Source: Massilia forsythiae (GTDB lineage: Bacteria; Pseudomonadota; Gammaproteobacteria; Burkholderiales; Burkholderiaceae_D). From it: 64,000 nucleotides of DNA. Positions 45,916 through 55,087 of the stretch are shown here, in pieces; the first letter of the stretch is position 1, and each line of letters opens with the position of its first letter. The notes under the pieces were generated by a model, which was not told where the DNA came from, did no database searches, and saw only the letters and a program-made list of their open reading frames with translations. The position numbers and the translations under genes were made by a program. Location of the stretch: contig NZ_CP051685.1 of the NCBI RefSeq assembly GCF_012849555.1, positions 3,844,001-3,908,000 of the forward strand, in the 5' to 3' direction.

Positions 45916-46170
45916 TCAGGCCGGCTGCCAGATCGGCAGGCCGGTCAGGTCGAGGTTCGGATCGCGCTTCCAGACCGGCAAGCCGGAGGTGTCGGTTTCT
46001 TCCAGGAGCTGCAGCTGCTCCTGCTTGAGCGCGACCCGGCGCGGGCGGGGCGTGGCGCGTTTCGGCGCGTCCGTATGCGCATCGGTGTCGGCAACGGCAA
46101 CGCCTTCATCCCGTGCCGGTGTTTCCAGGCCCGGCAAGTCGAAGGTGGCGTTGTCTTTCTTGTCTCTCAT
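45916..46170 (-). CDS. Small hypothetical protein with tandem SGLPVW-type motifs
   Basis: An 84-residue protein from the ATG at 46170, without a clear ribosome binding site. The middle is basic (KRATPRPRRVALKQEQ). The C-terminus holds two copies of a short motif, TSGLPVWKRDPNLD and LTGLPIWQPA. I recognise no family. The regular charge pattern and codon use look like a real gene. It starts 90 bp after the 3' end of the initiator tRNA gene on the same strand and could share its transcript. Confidence 0.55.
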   Translation of the reverse strand: MRDKKDNATFDLPGLETPARDEGVAVADTDAHTDAPKRATPRPRRVALKQEQLQLLEETDTSGLPVWKRDPNLDLTGLPIWQPA

Positions 46171-46190
46171 TGATGCGCGGGCCAAAACAC

Positions 46191-46245
46191 AAAGCCCGGC
46201 TGCAAGAGCGAACCCCGATGATCGAGGCCCTCTGGAGTCGGGCTT
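46191..46245 (-). terminator. Possible terminator after the initiator tRNA
   Basis: On the reverse strand AAGCCCG (46239-46245) pairs with CGGGCTT (46192-46198) and is followed by TGTGTTTTGG. The loop is about 40 bases, so this is a modest prediction. Confidence 0.45.
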
Positions 46246-46259
46246 GTACACTACGAAAC

Positions 46260-46336
46260 TGGTTGCGGGGACAGGATTTGAACCTGTGACCTTCGGGTTA
46301 TGAGCCCGACGAGCTGCCAGACTGCTCCACCCCGCG
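46260..46336 (-). tRNA. Initiator tRNA-fMet(CAT)
   Basis: A 77-nt cloverleaf with encoded CCA. The anticodon loop CTCATAA, closed by the GGG/CCC pairs typical of initiators, reads CAT. The first base C faces A72, the unpaired end that marks initiator tRNAs. It stands alone rather than in a multi-copy array. Confidence 0.95.
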
Positions 46337-46348
46337 TCTGTTGATGCC

Positions 46349-46377
46349 ATTGTAGCGCAAGCGGGACGGCAATGCAA
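46349..46377 (-). promoter_or_regulatory. Promoter of the initiator tRNA gene
   Basis: On the reverse strand TTGCAT (46372-46377), a 17-base spacer and TACAAT (46349-46354), with the tRNA 5' end 13 bases further on. It is a good sigma-70 match. Confidence 0.8.
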
Positions 46378-46415
46378 ATCGGGAAAGTGCGCGGGTGGCC
46401 ACGGCCGGGTAGATC

Positions 46416-46542
46416 CGTCGTCCCCGCGGAGGCGGGGAGCCATGCTGAACATCGGAACCCGCGACTTCGGAGATGCCGCAGTCTTTCTTGATGCCTGGGT
46501 CTTGGAAGCCGGGTATGGGTCCCCGCCTGCGCGGGGACGACG
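46416..46542. repeat. REPIN-like inverted repeat element, copy 3
   Basis: 127 bp. CGTCGTCCCCG and GGCGGGGAGCCATGCTG at the left mirror GGTATGGGTCCCCG and CGGGGACGACG at the right. It ends four bases after the stop of the methyltransferase gene. Confidence 0.8.
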
Positions 46543-46546
46543 GTAT

Positions 46547-47752
46547 TCAGGCCACGCGCAGGCGCCACAGCGAGGTCACCTCTTGCGAGCGCGCCGCCGC
46601 CAGCGGGTCGTCCGGGTCGCTCGCCTTCGGGTGCACCGGACGGATGTCGTGGCGGCCGGCCACCTGCAGGCCGGCGCCGGCGATCCAGCCCAGCAGCTGC
46701 GCGCGCGAGCGCAGGCCGAGGTGCTCGGCCAGGTCGGACAGGATCAGCCAGCCTTCGCCCTGTTCCAGCAAATGGTCCTTCAAGCCCGCCAGGAAGCCCT
46801 TGAGCATGCGGCTGTCCGGATCGTAGACCGCGTACTCGATGGCCGAGCTCGGCTTGCCCGGCAGCCAGGGCGGATTGCACACCACCAGGCCGGCGCGGCC
46901 CGGCGGGAACAGGTCGGCGCGCACCACCTCGACCTGCGCCGCCAGCCCGAGGCGTGCGATGTTGGCGCGCGCGCAGCCGAGCGCGCGCTCGTCCATGTCG
47001 GTGGCCACGACGCGCTGCAGGCCGCGCCGCGCCAGCACCGCCGACAGCACGCCGCTGCCGGCGCCGATGTCGAAGGCGAGCGCCGCCGCTGGCGACCCCG
47101 GACGCGGCAGCGGCGCCTGCGCCACCAGTTCCACGTATTCGCCGCGCACCGGCGAGAACACGCCGTACCAGGGGTGAATGCGCTCGTCCAGCGCGGGAAT
47201 GAACACGCCCTTGCGGCGCCACTCGTGCGCGCCGATCAGGCCGAGCAGCTCGCGCAGCGAGGCCACGATGGGTTCGTGCACGGCGCCGTACGCTTCCAGG
47301 CAGGCGTCGCGCACGTCCGGCGCGCGCCGCAGCGGGATGCTGCAATCGGCCTCGAACGGGATCAGCAGCAGCGCCAGCACGCGCGCGCGCTGCAGCTGCG
47401 ACAAGCGGTGGCGGTGGAACTGCTCGGTCAGGGTGGCGGCGGGTTTGGCAGGCTTGGCGCGCTTGCCGCGGCCGCCCTTGTGGTCGAGGCGCCGCATCAG
47501 CGCCTGCAGCAGCTGGCGCGCGTTCTGGAAGTCGCCGCGCCACAGCAGGCCGGTGCCGTCCAGCGCCAGGCGCCAGGCGGTGTCGGCGCTCATGGTGTCG
47601 TCGGCGATGACGACCTTCTTCGGCGCCGGCCAGCCGCTTTCGGAGCGCCAGCGCGCAGTGCGTTGCTCGCCGTCCTCGGTCCAGGCCAGCAGTGCAAAGG
47701 CGCCATCGGCGCCGGCGGGTTCGCCCGTCGGCATGTTCGCTGGAGTAGTCAC
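46547..47752 (-). CDS. Class I SAM methyltransferase of the NPPW type
   Basis: A 401-residue protein. Residues about 195-330 form a methyltransferase with LAFDIGAGSGVLSAVLARRG (motif I), VVATDMDERALGCARANIAR, and the active-site VVCNPPWLPG. NPPx motifs occur in enzymes that methylate the amide or amino nitrogens of glutamine, adenine or guanine, such as PrmC and RlmG. The N-terminal 190 residues are unique, with a basic GGRGKRAKPAKPAA linker. The substrate is likely RNA or protein but cannot be named. It starts after the small Cys/His-rich gene on the same strand. Confidence 0.8.
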   Translation of the reverse strand: MTTPANMPTGEPAGADGAFALLAWTEDGEQRTARWRSESGWPAPKKVVIADDTMSADTAWRLALDGTGLLWRGDFQNARQLLQALMRRLDHKGGRGKRAKPAKPAATLTEQFHRHRLSQLQRARVLALLLIPFEADCSIPLRRAPDVRDACLEAYGAVHEPIVASLRELLGLIGAHEWRRKGVFIPALDERIHPWYGVFSPVRGEYVELVAQAPLPRPGSPAAALAFDIGAGSGVLSAVLARRGLQRVVATDMDERALGCARANIARLGLAAQVEVVRADLFPPGRAGLVVCNPPWLPGKPSSAIEYAVYDPDSRMLKGFLAGLKDHLLEQGEGWLILSDLAEHLGLRSRAQLLGWIAGAGLQVAGRHDIRPVHPKASDPDDPLAAARSQEVTSLWRLRVA

Positions 47753-47762
47753 CGGGCGCCGC

Positions 47763-47975
47763 TCAATGATGGTGGTGCCAGTGGGCGTCGTTCGACTCGA
47801 CGAAGGATTTCACCGCGTCCGGGTTGCCGGTCGCGTGGCGCTTGATTTCGCCGCAGCCGCAGATGCCCTGGTAGGGCTGGATGTGCGAGCAGGCCGAGAC
47901 TTTCTGCAAGAAGACCTTGACCGGCTTGTCGCACTTGGCGCACTTGAAGGTTAGGATACGGGCGGGTTTGGACAT
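47763..47975 (-). CDS. Small Cys-rich protein with natural His-rich tail
   Basis: A 70-residue protein from the ATG at 47975 (SKPARILTFKCAKCDKPVKV). It has a CAKC pair, then SACSH and a CGCG pair, an arrangement suggesting a zinc-ribbon-like metal site. It ends in NDAHWHHHH, a natural polyhistidine tail. Domain family is unknown to me. A role in metal binding is likely but its partner is not clear. It is 10 bp upstream of the methyltransferase start on the same strand, consistent with one transcript. Confidence 0.7.
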   Translation of the reverse strand: MSKPARILTFKCAKCDKPVKVFLQKVSACSHIQPYQGICGCGEIKRHATGNPDAVKSFVESNDAHWHHHH

Positions 47976-48071
47976 GGTTCTGTACCGGAAGGGAGGGATG
48001 AGCCGCAGCGCGGAAAAGGCGGGCATTTTAGCACCGGGGACGACGCCGCACCGCGGCGCCCATCGTGCCGC

Positions 48072-51000
48072 TCACTGCACGCTGATCGAACTGCTGCCGC
48101 CCCCGTTCGGCCGCACCAGCACCCTGGTGGCGATCCGTTCCGTCATCTCCTGCACGTGCGAGATCACGCCCACCTTGCGGCCCAGCGACTGCAGCGCGTC
48201 CAGGGCGTCCATCGCCACGCCCAGCGTCTCGCTGTCCAGGCTGCCGAAGCCTTCGTCGATGAACAGCGACTCGACCTTGACCCGGTTCGACGACAGCGAG
48301 GCCAGCCCGAGCGCCAGCGCCAGCGACACCAGGAAGGATTCGCCGCCGGACAGCGAGTTCACCGAGCGCACCTCGCCGCCCATGTCCTGGTCGCGCACCA
48401 TCAACGCCAGCGACGGGCCGCCGGCGCCGGCCACGCGCTCCAGGCGGTAGCGCCGCGCCAGCTGGGACAGGTGGCGGTTGGCGTAGCCGAGCAGCACGTC
48501 GAGCGTGAATTGCTGGGCGTAGTTGCGGAACTTCTTGCCGTCGGCGGAACCGATCAGTTCCGCCAGCCTGGCCCAGCGTTCCTCGACGGCGCGCTGGCGC
48601 TCGATCTCGTCCAGCATCGAACGCGCGCGCTCGCGCCGGTGGTCGTCCTCGCGGATGCGCAGCATCAGGCCGGTAGCGCCGTCGTGGGCGGCGCAGCGCT
48701 CGCGTTCGGCGCCGTCGACGGCCTGCTGCAGCTCGTCGATGGCGGTGTCGGCCAGGTCCGGCTGCGCCGCGTCGGCAGCCGAAGGCGGCGCCGCCTCCCG
48801 GTGCTGGCGCAGGCGCGCGCGGCGCTCGGCCAGCACGGCGCCGGCCTGGCGCGCCGCACCGTCCAGTTCCAACAGCAATGCGCGTTCCTGCGACATCCAG
48901 GCCGCGCCCACCGCCAGCAGCTCGGCCAGGTGGCGCTCGTCCGCCAGGGGTTCCAGGGCCGGGCCGGTGGCGTCGAAGTCCTCGATCCATTGCACCAGGC
49001 GCGCTGCGGTGTCGGCGGCGGCCTGCTGCAGGTCGGCGCCGCGCTGGCGCGCGCGTTCCTGCGCCTCGCGCACGCGCGCTTCCAGCTGGACGGCCTGCAG
49101 GCTGGCGGCCTGGCCGGCGTCGAGCGCCGCGCGCGATGCAGCCACGTCGGCCGCCAGCGCGCCCTCGACCTCGCGGGCGGGCCGGCCGTCGAACAGCGCG
49201 CCGCGTTCGCGCCGCTGCTGCTCGCGCTCGGCATCGATGCGTGCGAACTCGGCGCGCGCATCGAGCAGCCGCTGCGCCGCCATTGCGGCGCGTTCCTGCG
49301 CAGCCGCGTGCCCGGCCTCGAGCGCGCCGCGCTCTGCCTCCAGCTGTCCGAGGCGCGCCGATTGCGCGTTCCAGTCGGCGGCAGCGCGCGCGCGCGCCTG
49401 GCGCCAGCCCTCCGGATCGCTGCGCCATTCGTCTTGCCAGGCGGGGCCGCAGGCTTGCGCCAGCACCGGGTCCAGTTCGGCCAGCGCCGCGGCCAGGGCG
49501 GTGCCGGCGGCTGCGCGCGTCGCCGCCAGCGCGGCACTTTCGGTGTCCAGGCTTGCGCGCAGCGCCTGCGCGGTCTGGGCGTCCTGCGCCAGGCGCGCGT
49601 GCGCGCGCTGGGCGGCGTCCCAGGCCTGGCCGGCGGCGTCGCGCGCCTGCTCGGCGCGGCGCAGCGCCGCTTCGCGCGCGTCGAGCGCATCGACGGCGGC
49701 GCGCAGCGCGTCCTGCCGGGCCGCCAGCCAGGCGTCGCGGCGGGCCGCCGCCGCGGCGCCTGTAGCGGTCGGCGAGTTATCCGCAGGCGCATCCGCCCGG
49801 GCGTTGCCGCCGGCATCGGCACTGCCGGCCAGCTCGGCCGCCAGCGGGCTGGCCGCAAGCTCGTCTTCCAGTTGCTCGATGGCTTCGTGCAGGGCCGGAC
49901 GCTCCTCGGCCAGTGCCTGCAGGCGTTCGCCGGCGGCCACGATGGCGGCGTCCAGCCGTGTCTGCTCGTCGCGGTTGGCGCGCTGCTCGCGGCGGCGCGC
50001 GCCGACTTCGCCGGCCAGCGCGTCGAGCACCGTGTGCAGGCGCGCTTCCTGGTGCCGGTACGGATGGTCTTCGCTGCCGCACACCGGGCAGGGTGCGCCG
50101 TCGGCCAGGTTGGCGCGCAGGCTTTCCGCGCCGCCGGCGCAGGCCAGCTGGGCCGCTTCCAGCAGGCGCTCCGACTGGGCCAGCGTCGCGTCGACGACGG
50201 CGCCGGCCGCGCGCGCCGTCTCCAGCGCCCGTGCCGCGGCGGCGCGCGCTTCGTCCTGGCGCGCGGCCTGGGCGTCGAGCCGGGCCAACTGCCCATGCGC
50301 CGCCGCCAGGCCGTTGCTGGCGGCGCCGAAGGCGGCCAGGCGTTCGCGCCGGGTTTCCAGTGCGCGCCGTTCGCCGCGCAGGCCGTCGGCATCGACTTCC
50401 AGCAGCGCCGCAGCGGCCTGGCGCCGGGCGGCGTCGCGTTGGTCGAGCTGCGCGGCGGCGCCGGCCAGGTCGGCCGTGATCGTCTGCGCCGCGGCGGCGG
50501 CGCGCGTCAGGCCGGCGCGCGCGTGCGCCAGCGCGGCGGCGCTGTCGGCGTCGCGGCGCGCGTCGCCCTGCGCCTGTACCAGCCGTTGTTCCCAGCGCGC
50601 CCATTGCGTGGCCAGGTCTTGCAAGCCGGCGTGCGCCGCCAGCCAGGCGCGGGTGTCGGTCAGGGCGTTCGCCGCGGCGTCGCGCTGCGCGCTCCTGGCG
50701 GCGCAGGCGCTGGCGGCCTGTCCGGCGTCGAGAACGGCGCCGTCGCGCGCGGCGCGCGCCTTGTCGTGGGCGCTCGCCAGCGCCGCCAGCGTGGCGTCGA
50801 GCGCCTTGGCGCGGTCCAGTTGCGGCCCTTGCGCCTGGAGCGCTTCCTCGGCCCGCGCCAGCCGGCGTTCGGCTTCCCGGCGCGCCCCGGCCGCGGCTTG
50901 CTGCGCCTCCAGCGCGCGCGCCAGTTCGCGCTCGCCGTTTTCCAGTGCGGATTCGGCTTGCTGCCGTTCGTGCGCCAGGCGCTGCAGGTCGGCCACCAGC

Positions 51001-51932
51001 GGACGCGCCGGCTGCACCGCGTCGAGCGTGGCCAGGCGCCGCCGCCGCGCGCCGCCCTCGGCGTTGGCGGCATCGGCCTGCGCCAGCGCCTGCGCGGCCT
51101 CGAGCTCACCCTGGCGCAGGCGCTCCAGCTCCTGGCGCCATTGCAGGCGCAGCTGCAGCGCCGCGCGCCGTGCTTCCAGCAGGTTCGATGCCGCCTGGGC
51201 GGCGCCGTATTCTTCGTCCAGCGCGCTGCGCGCCTCGGGCGCCATGGGCGCCTGGTCCTGCAGGCGCGCGCTCAGGCGGCGCATCGCTTCCTGCTCGCTG
51301 CGCCAGCGTTCGAAGGCGCGCCGCGAGATCTCGCTGTAGACGGCGCTGCCGGTGAGCGTCTCCAGCAGCTCGCCGCGCTCGTTCTCGTCGGTGCGCAAAA
51401 AGGCCGAGAATTCGTTCTGCGCCAGCAGCACCGAGCGCGTGAACTGCTCGAACGAGAGTCCGATGCGGCCTTCGATCTCGGCCAGCACCTCGGTCTTGGT
51501 GCCGCCCAGCGCCGCCAGTTCCGGCAGCCGCTGCAGGCTCATGCCGGACGGCTGCAGCGCGCCGCCGGCGCGGTTGCGCGAACGGCGCACGCTCCAGCGC
51601 GCGCGGTAGCGGCCGCCGTCGTTGCCCACGAAGTCGACCTCGGCGTGGGCTTCGGCGGCGCCGCGCCGCAGCAGCGTGCGCCGGTCCTGCACCGACAGCA
51701 GGTCGGTGCCGACGTCCGGCAGCAGGTTGCCGGCGCGCGGTCCCTTCAGCAGGCGCGGCGTGGCGTCGTACAGGGCCAGGCAGAGGGCGTCGAGCAGCGT
51801 GCTCTTGCCGGCGCCGGTCGGGCCGCTGATGGCGAACAGGCCGCTCGACGCCAGCGGCTCGCTTTCGAAATCGACCTCGAACTCGCCGGCCAGCGAGGCC
51901 AGGTTCTTGCCGCCGATGCGCAGGATCTTCAT
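48072..51932 (-). CDS. sbcC: Exonuclease SbcCD, ATPase subunit SbcC
   Basis: A 1286-residue SMC-like protein. The N-terminus MKILRIGGKNLASLAGEFEV leads to Walker A SGPTGAGKSTLLDALC. Long Ala/Gln/Arg-rich coiled coils follow on both sides of a zinc hook, PCPVCGSEDH, near residue 616. The C-terminal ABC signature SLSGGESFLVSLALALGLAS and Walker B ESLFIDEGFGSLD complete the ATPase. With SbcD it cuts hairpins and blocked DNA ends. Its ATG overlaps the sbcD stop (ATGA). It is somewhat longer than the roughly 1050 residues of the E. coli protein. Confidence 0.96.
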   Translation of the reverse strand: MKILRIGGKNLASLAGEFEVDFESEPLASSGLFAISGPTGAGKSTLLDALCLALYDATPRLLKGPRAGNLLPDVGTDLLSVQDRRTLLRRGAAEAHAEVDFVGNDGGRYRARWSVRRSRNRAGGALQPSGMSLQRLPELAALGGTKTEVLAEIEGRIGLSFEQFTRSVLLAQNEFSAFLRTDENERGELLETLTGSAVYSEISRRAFERWRSEQEAMRRLSARLQDQAPMAPEARSALDEEYGAAQAASNLLEARRAALQLRLQWRQELERLRQGELEAAQALAQADAANAEGGARRRRLATLDAVQPARPLVADLQRLAHERQQAESALENGERELARALEAQQAAAGARREAERRLARAEEALQAQGPQLDRAKALDATLAALASAHDKARAARDGAVLDAGQAASACAARSAQRDAAANALTDTRAWLAAHAGLQDLATQWARWEQRLVQAQGDARRDADSAAALAHARAGLTRAAAAAQTITADLAGAAAQLDQRDAARRQAAAALLEVDADGLRGERRALETRRERLAAFGAASNGLAAAHGQLARLDAQAARQDEARAAAARALETARAAGAVVDATLAQSERLLEAAQLACAGGAESLRANLADGAPCPVCGSEDHPYRHQEARLHTVLDALAGEVGARRREQRANRDEQTRLDAAIVAAGERLQALAEERPALHEAIEQLEDELAASPLAAELAGSADAGGNARADAPADNSPTATGAAAAARRDAWLAARQDALRAAVDALDAREAALRRAEQARDAAGQAWDAAQRAHARLAQDAQTAQALRASLDTESAALAATRAAAGTALAAALAELDPVLAQACGPAWQDEWRSDPEGWRQARARAAADWNAQSARLGQLEAERGALEAGHAAAQERAAMAAQRLLDARAEFARIDAEREQQRRERGALFDGRPAREVEGALAADVAASRAALDAGQAASLQAVQLEARVREAQERARQRGADLQQAAADTAARLVQWIEDFDATGPALEPLADERHLAELLAVGAAWMSQERALLLELDGAARQAGAVLAERRARLRQHREAAPPSAADAAQPDLADTAIDELQQAVDGAERERCAAHDGATGLMLRIREDDHRRERARSMLDEIERQRAVEERWARLAELIGSADGKKFRNYAQQFTLDVLLGYANRHLSQLARRYRLERVAGAGGPSLALMVRDQDMGGEVRSVNSLSGGESFLVSLALALGLASLSSNRVKVESLFIDEGFGSLDSETLGVAMDALDALQSLGRKVGVISHVQEMTERIATRVLVRPNGGGSSSISVQ

Positions 51933-53296
51933 TTGCGGCCTTTCGCACCCGCCGCGGCGGCATCGCCATCCTGCGGCAGCATCAGTTCGGCAAAGGCAGA
52001 CAGCTGGTCGTCCGGCGCCTCGTCGCCGAAGCGCTGGCGCCACAGGCGGCGGAAGATGTCGTCCGGCTGCAGCTGCGCCAGCTGGTCGAGCGTGAGGGCG
52101 GCATCGGCCTCGTCCGCGGCCACGGCGCGCCGGCTCGGCTCGATCTTGGCCAGGCGCACCGGCTTGTCGGCGATGGCCGCTTCGACCTGGGCGCGCAGGC
52201 CCGGTTCCGGACCGTCCAGCAGCACCCGCACTTCGAGGTAGGGGCGGGCGTGCTCGGGCAGGTCGGGCAGGTCCAGGCTCACCAGTTCGGCGAGCGCTTC
52301 CTTCAGCGGGGCCGGCCTGGCCGGCACGCGCAGCAGCGCCACCGCGCGCGGCACCGGCAGCGGCACGATGGCGCGCGCGGCGCCGTCTTCCAGGTCGATG
52401 CGCAGCACCTGGTGCTGGTAGCCGACCTCGGCGAACGACAGCGGCAGCGGACTGCCGCTGTAGCGCAGGTGCTCCTGTTTGCCGACGCGCTGGGCCAGGT
52501 GCAGGTGGCCGAGGGCGGCGTAGGCGATCGACGGATCGAACATCGACGCCGGCAGCGCCTCGGTGCCGCCGATCACGATGCGGCGCTCGGAATCGGGCGA
52601 GGCATCGCCGCCGACCATGTGGCAGTGGCCCATGGCGACGATCGCCTGGCCCGCGGTGCAGCGGGCGCGCGCCAGCGCATAGGCTTGCCGGTAGAGCAGG
52701 GCGATGCCCTGCAGGTAGGCGTCGTGGACGCCGCCGGCGCCCGATTCGTCCGCCGCGGCCTGGCCGCCCGCCGCGCCGTCGCCGGCCGCCCCGTCCATAT
52801 CGGTTGCCGCGCCGGTATCGGCAGGTGCGCCAGGCGCCGGCACGCGCGGCACGTCGCCCGGACGCAGGAACGGGATCGCCACGCACCAGGCCGCGATTGC
52901 GCCCGCCTTGTCGGTCAGCGGCACCAGGAAGCGTTCCAGGTCGATCGCGCCATCCGCGCCGCGCGTCACGTGGCCGACCACGCGCGTGCCGTGCGCTTCC
53001 AGCAACGGTCCCGGCGCTTCCAGGCGCCCGGCCGAGTCGTGGTTGCCGGCGATGACGACGATGTCGAGCTGCGGCGAGCGGGCGCGCGCCTGCTGCAGGA
53101 AGCGGTACAGCTGGCGCTGCGAGGCCGCCGACGGGTTGGCGTTGTCGAAGATGTCGCCGGCGATCAGCAGCGCGTCGATCTCCTCGGCCACGATGGTGTC
53201 GAGCAGCCAGTCGAGAAAGCGCTGGTGCTCCCAGGTCCGGTCGAAATTGTGCAGGGTCTGGCCGAGGTGCCAGTCGGAGGTGTGCAGCAGCCGCAT
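51929..53296 (-). CDS. sbcD: Exonuclease SbcCD, nuclease subunit SbcD
   Basis: A 455-residue Mre11-like nuclease. The phosphoesterase motifs are all present: TSDWHLGQ, IAGDIFDNANP, VIAGNHDSAGRL, AMGHCHM and ALGHLHLAQRV. A Gly/Ala/Asp-rich insertion near residues 175-205 is unusual. The C-terminal capping domain ends in a basic tail. It is the first gene of the sbcDC operon and is coupled to sbcC through a 4-base overlap. It diverges from the YcaQ-like gene. Confidence 0.97.
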   Translation of the reverse strand: MRLLHTSDWHLGQTLHNFDRTWEHQRFLDWLLDTIVAEEIDALLIAGDIFDNANPSAASQRQLYRFLQQARARSPQLDIVVIAGNHDSAGRLEAPGPLLEAHGTRVVGHVTRGADGAIDLERFLVPLTDKAGAIAAWCVAIPFLRPGDVPRVPAPGAPADTGAATDMDGAAGDGAAGGQAAADESGAGGVHDAYLQGIALLYRQAYALARARCTAGQAIVAMGHCHMVGGDASPDSERRIVIGGTEALPASMFDPSIAYAALGHLHLAQRVGKQEHLRYSGSPLPLSFAEVGYQHQVLRIDLEDGAARAIVPLPVPRAVALLRVPARPAPLKEALAELVSLDLPDLPEHARPYLEVRVLLDGPEPGLRAQVEAAIADKPVRLAKIEPSRRAVAADEADAALTLDQLAQLQPDDIFRRLWRQRFGDEAPDDQLSAFAELMLPQDGDAAAAGAKGRK

Positions 53297-53421
53297 GGGA
53301 TCGATGAGCAGGAGATGCGCCGGGCCGGCGCGGTGGATGAGCCAGGGCGTCCACTATAGCGCAGACCGGGGCGGCGGTGTGCGGGGCGATGGCGTTTCGC
53401 CGGGCCCACTACAATCGTCCC

Positions 53422-54660
53422 ATGAGCGAACCGATCCTTTCCATCGGCGCCGCGCGCGCCCTGCACCTGGCGGCCCAGGGCATGCTGCAGGCGCGCCGCG
53501 CCCGCGCCACCCCTGGCGACGTGCTGGCCGCGATCCGCCGCATGGGCGTGCTGCAGATCGACACCATCAGCGTGGTGGCGCGCAGTCCTTACCTGGTGCT
53601 GTGGAGCCGCCTGGGCGACTACGATCCGTGCTGGCTGGACGCGCTGCTGGAGCAGGGCCGGCTGTTCGAGTACTGGGCGCACGAAGCCTGCTTCATCCCG
53701 GTCGAGGATTACGGGCTGTACCGGCACCGCATGATCGATCCCGGCTCGCTCGGCTGGAAATACGCGGGCGCCTGGATGCGCGAGCACCCGGACGAGGTCG
53801 AGCGCGTATTGGAGCACATTCGTACCCATGGCCCGGTGCGCTCGGCGGATTTCGTGCGCGAAGATGGCAAGGCCGGCGGCTGGTGGCAATGGAAGCCGCA
53901 GAAGCGCGCGCTCGAGGTGCTGTTCACGACCGGCCGGCTGATGATCGCGCGCCGGCAGCAGTTCCAGCGTGTGTACGACCTGGCCGAACGCGTGCTGCCG
54001 GGCTGGGACGACGCCGATATGCCGTCGCTGGACGCCGCCCGGCGCGCCCTGGTCCTGCAGGCGGTCAAGGCGCTGGGCGTGGCCAGGGCGGCCTGGATTG
54101 CGGACTACCACCGCACCCGGCCGCCGCACACCGATGCGCACGCGCTGGCCGATGCCGGCCTGCTGCTGCGTGTCCGGGTCGAAGGCTGGCGCGATGCGCT
54201 GTTCGTGCATCCGGACCATGCCCCGCTGCTGGAACGCGCCGCCGCCGGCGCCTTGACGCCGTCCGTCACCAGTCCGCTGTCGCCGTTCGACCCGATCGTC
54301 TGGGACCGGCGCCGCGCGGCCGAGCTGTTCGGCTTCGACTACCGGCTGGAGTGCTACACGCCGGCGCACAAGCGCCGCCACGGTTATTTCACGCTGCCGT
54401 TGTTGCGCCGCGGCGCGCTGGTGGGGCGGGTCGACGCCAAGGCGCACCGCAAGCAGGGCGTGTTCGAGCTGAAGGCGCTGGCGCTGGAGCCGGGCGTGCG
54501 CACCGGCGGCCGCCTGGCCGGCGACCTGGCCAGCGCCTTCCTGCGCTGCGCACGCTGGCACGCTTGTTCGCAGGTGACCCTGGTGCAGGCCGAGCCGGAA
54601 GCCTTCGCCGGGCCGCTGCGGGCGGCATTGGCGGCGCTGGCGCCGCCGCGCGCGTGTTAA
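53422..54660 (+). CDS. YcaQ-family DNA glycosylase
   Basis: A 412-residue protein from the ATG at 53422. It matches the winged-helix YcaQ/AlkX family (DUF1006-type, HTH_42), with the catalytic QxD as Gln45-Ile-Asp47 in MGVLQIDTISVVARSPYLVL. Later blocks are FEYWAHEACFIP and LSPFDPIVWDRRRAAELFGF. E. coli YcaQ unhooks interstrand crosslinks. It is divergent from sbcDC, also a DNA-repair pair. The stop codon overlaps that of the converging small gene by 4 bases. Confidence 0.88.
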   Translation: MSEPILSIGAARALHLAAQGMLQARRARATPGDVLAAIRRMGVLQIDTISVVARSPYLVLWSRLGDYDPCWLDALLEQGRLFEYWAHEACFIPVEDYGLYRHRMIDPGSLGWKYAGAWMREHPDEVERVLEHIRTHGPVRSADFVREDGKAGGWWQWKPQKRALEVLFTTGRLMIARRQQFQRVYDLAERVLPGWDDADMPSLDAARRALVLQAVKALGVARAAWIADYHRTRPPHTDAHALADAGLLLRVRVEGWRDALFVHPDHAPLLERAAAGALTPSVTSPLSPFDPIVWDRRRAAELFGFDYRLECYTPAHKRRHGYFTLPLLRRGALVGRVDAKAHRKQGVFELKALALEPGVRTGGRLAGDLASAFLRCARWHACSQVTLVQAEPEAFAGPLRAALAALAPPRAC

Positions 54661-54962
54661 CGATCGCCGGTGCTGCTGCGCAGCCAGTCGCGCCCGCGCC
54701 CATCCATGGCCGCGGCGATGACCTCGGCCGGCAGGCTGTACACGGTGGCCCAGGTGGCGCGGCCGTCGGGCGCGTTGGAGGGAAAGCTGGTGGTCTCGAT
54801 CGGCCAGTGGTACTTGCGTTTCAGGGTACGCACGATGGCGGCCAGCGTGACGCGGCCGCGCAGTGGTTCGGCGCCGGCCTGGTCGGCATTGGACAGGAGG
54901 ATCGCGAGTACGGCGCCGCGTGCGGTGCGCGGGCCGGGGAAGATGGGAAGCTTGCTTGGCAT
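54657..54962 (-). CDS. Conserved-looking small protein, unknown function
   Basis: A 101-residue protein. A possible winged-helix or helix-turn-helix-like segment is seen around residues 35-60 (GRVTLAAIVRTLKRKYHWPI), followed by a beta-rich stretch and AEVIAAAMDGRGRDWL. I cannot assign a family. Its 3' end overlaps the YcaQ-like gene by 4 bases in convergent orientation. GC and residue composition are compatible with a real gene, but independent support is limited. Confidence 0.55.
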   Translation of the reverse strand: MPSKLPIFPGPRTARGAVLAILLSNADQAGAEPLRGRVTLAAIVRTLKRKYHWPIETTSFPSNAPDGRATWATVYSLPAEVIAAAMDGRGRDWLRSSTGDR

Positions 54963-55052
54963 GCCCTTATTTTAGCCGGCGCGGCGGATTGGCAACACCT
55001 TTACCGATGAGCGATCGGCAAGCCGGCCCAAGTGGCTTGCTGGGTTCCCGGT

Positions 55053-55066
55053 TTGAGCTAGATCAA
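55053..55066 (+). promoter_or_regulatory. FNR/Anr-type binding site
   Basis: TTGAG-CTAG-ATCAA differs from the consensus TTGAT-N4-ATCAA at one position. It is centred near 55059.5, about 41 bases upstream of the start point implied by TACACT at 55088-55093. This is the classical position for activation by FNR-family regulators under low oxygen. Confidence 0.65.
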
Positions 55067-55087
55067 ATGCCGGATGGGCAAGCAACT

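Noticed and set aside
48156-52241. Open frame of over 1300 codons antisense to sbcC
   Set aside because: Composition is typical of a mirror frame; sbcC on the other strand has all motifs of its family.
48072-53354. A single giant SbcD-SbcC-type fusion frame
   Set aside because: The sbcC frame is open upstream through sbcD in another frame, but the ATGA overlap at 51929-51932 and complete motifs in both proteins show two genes.
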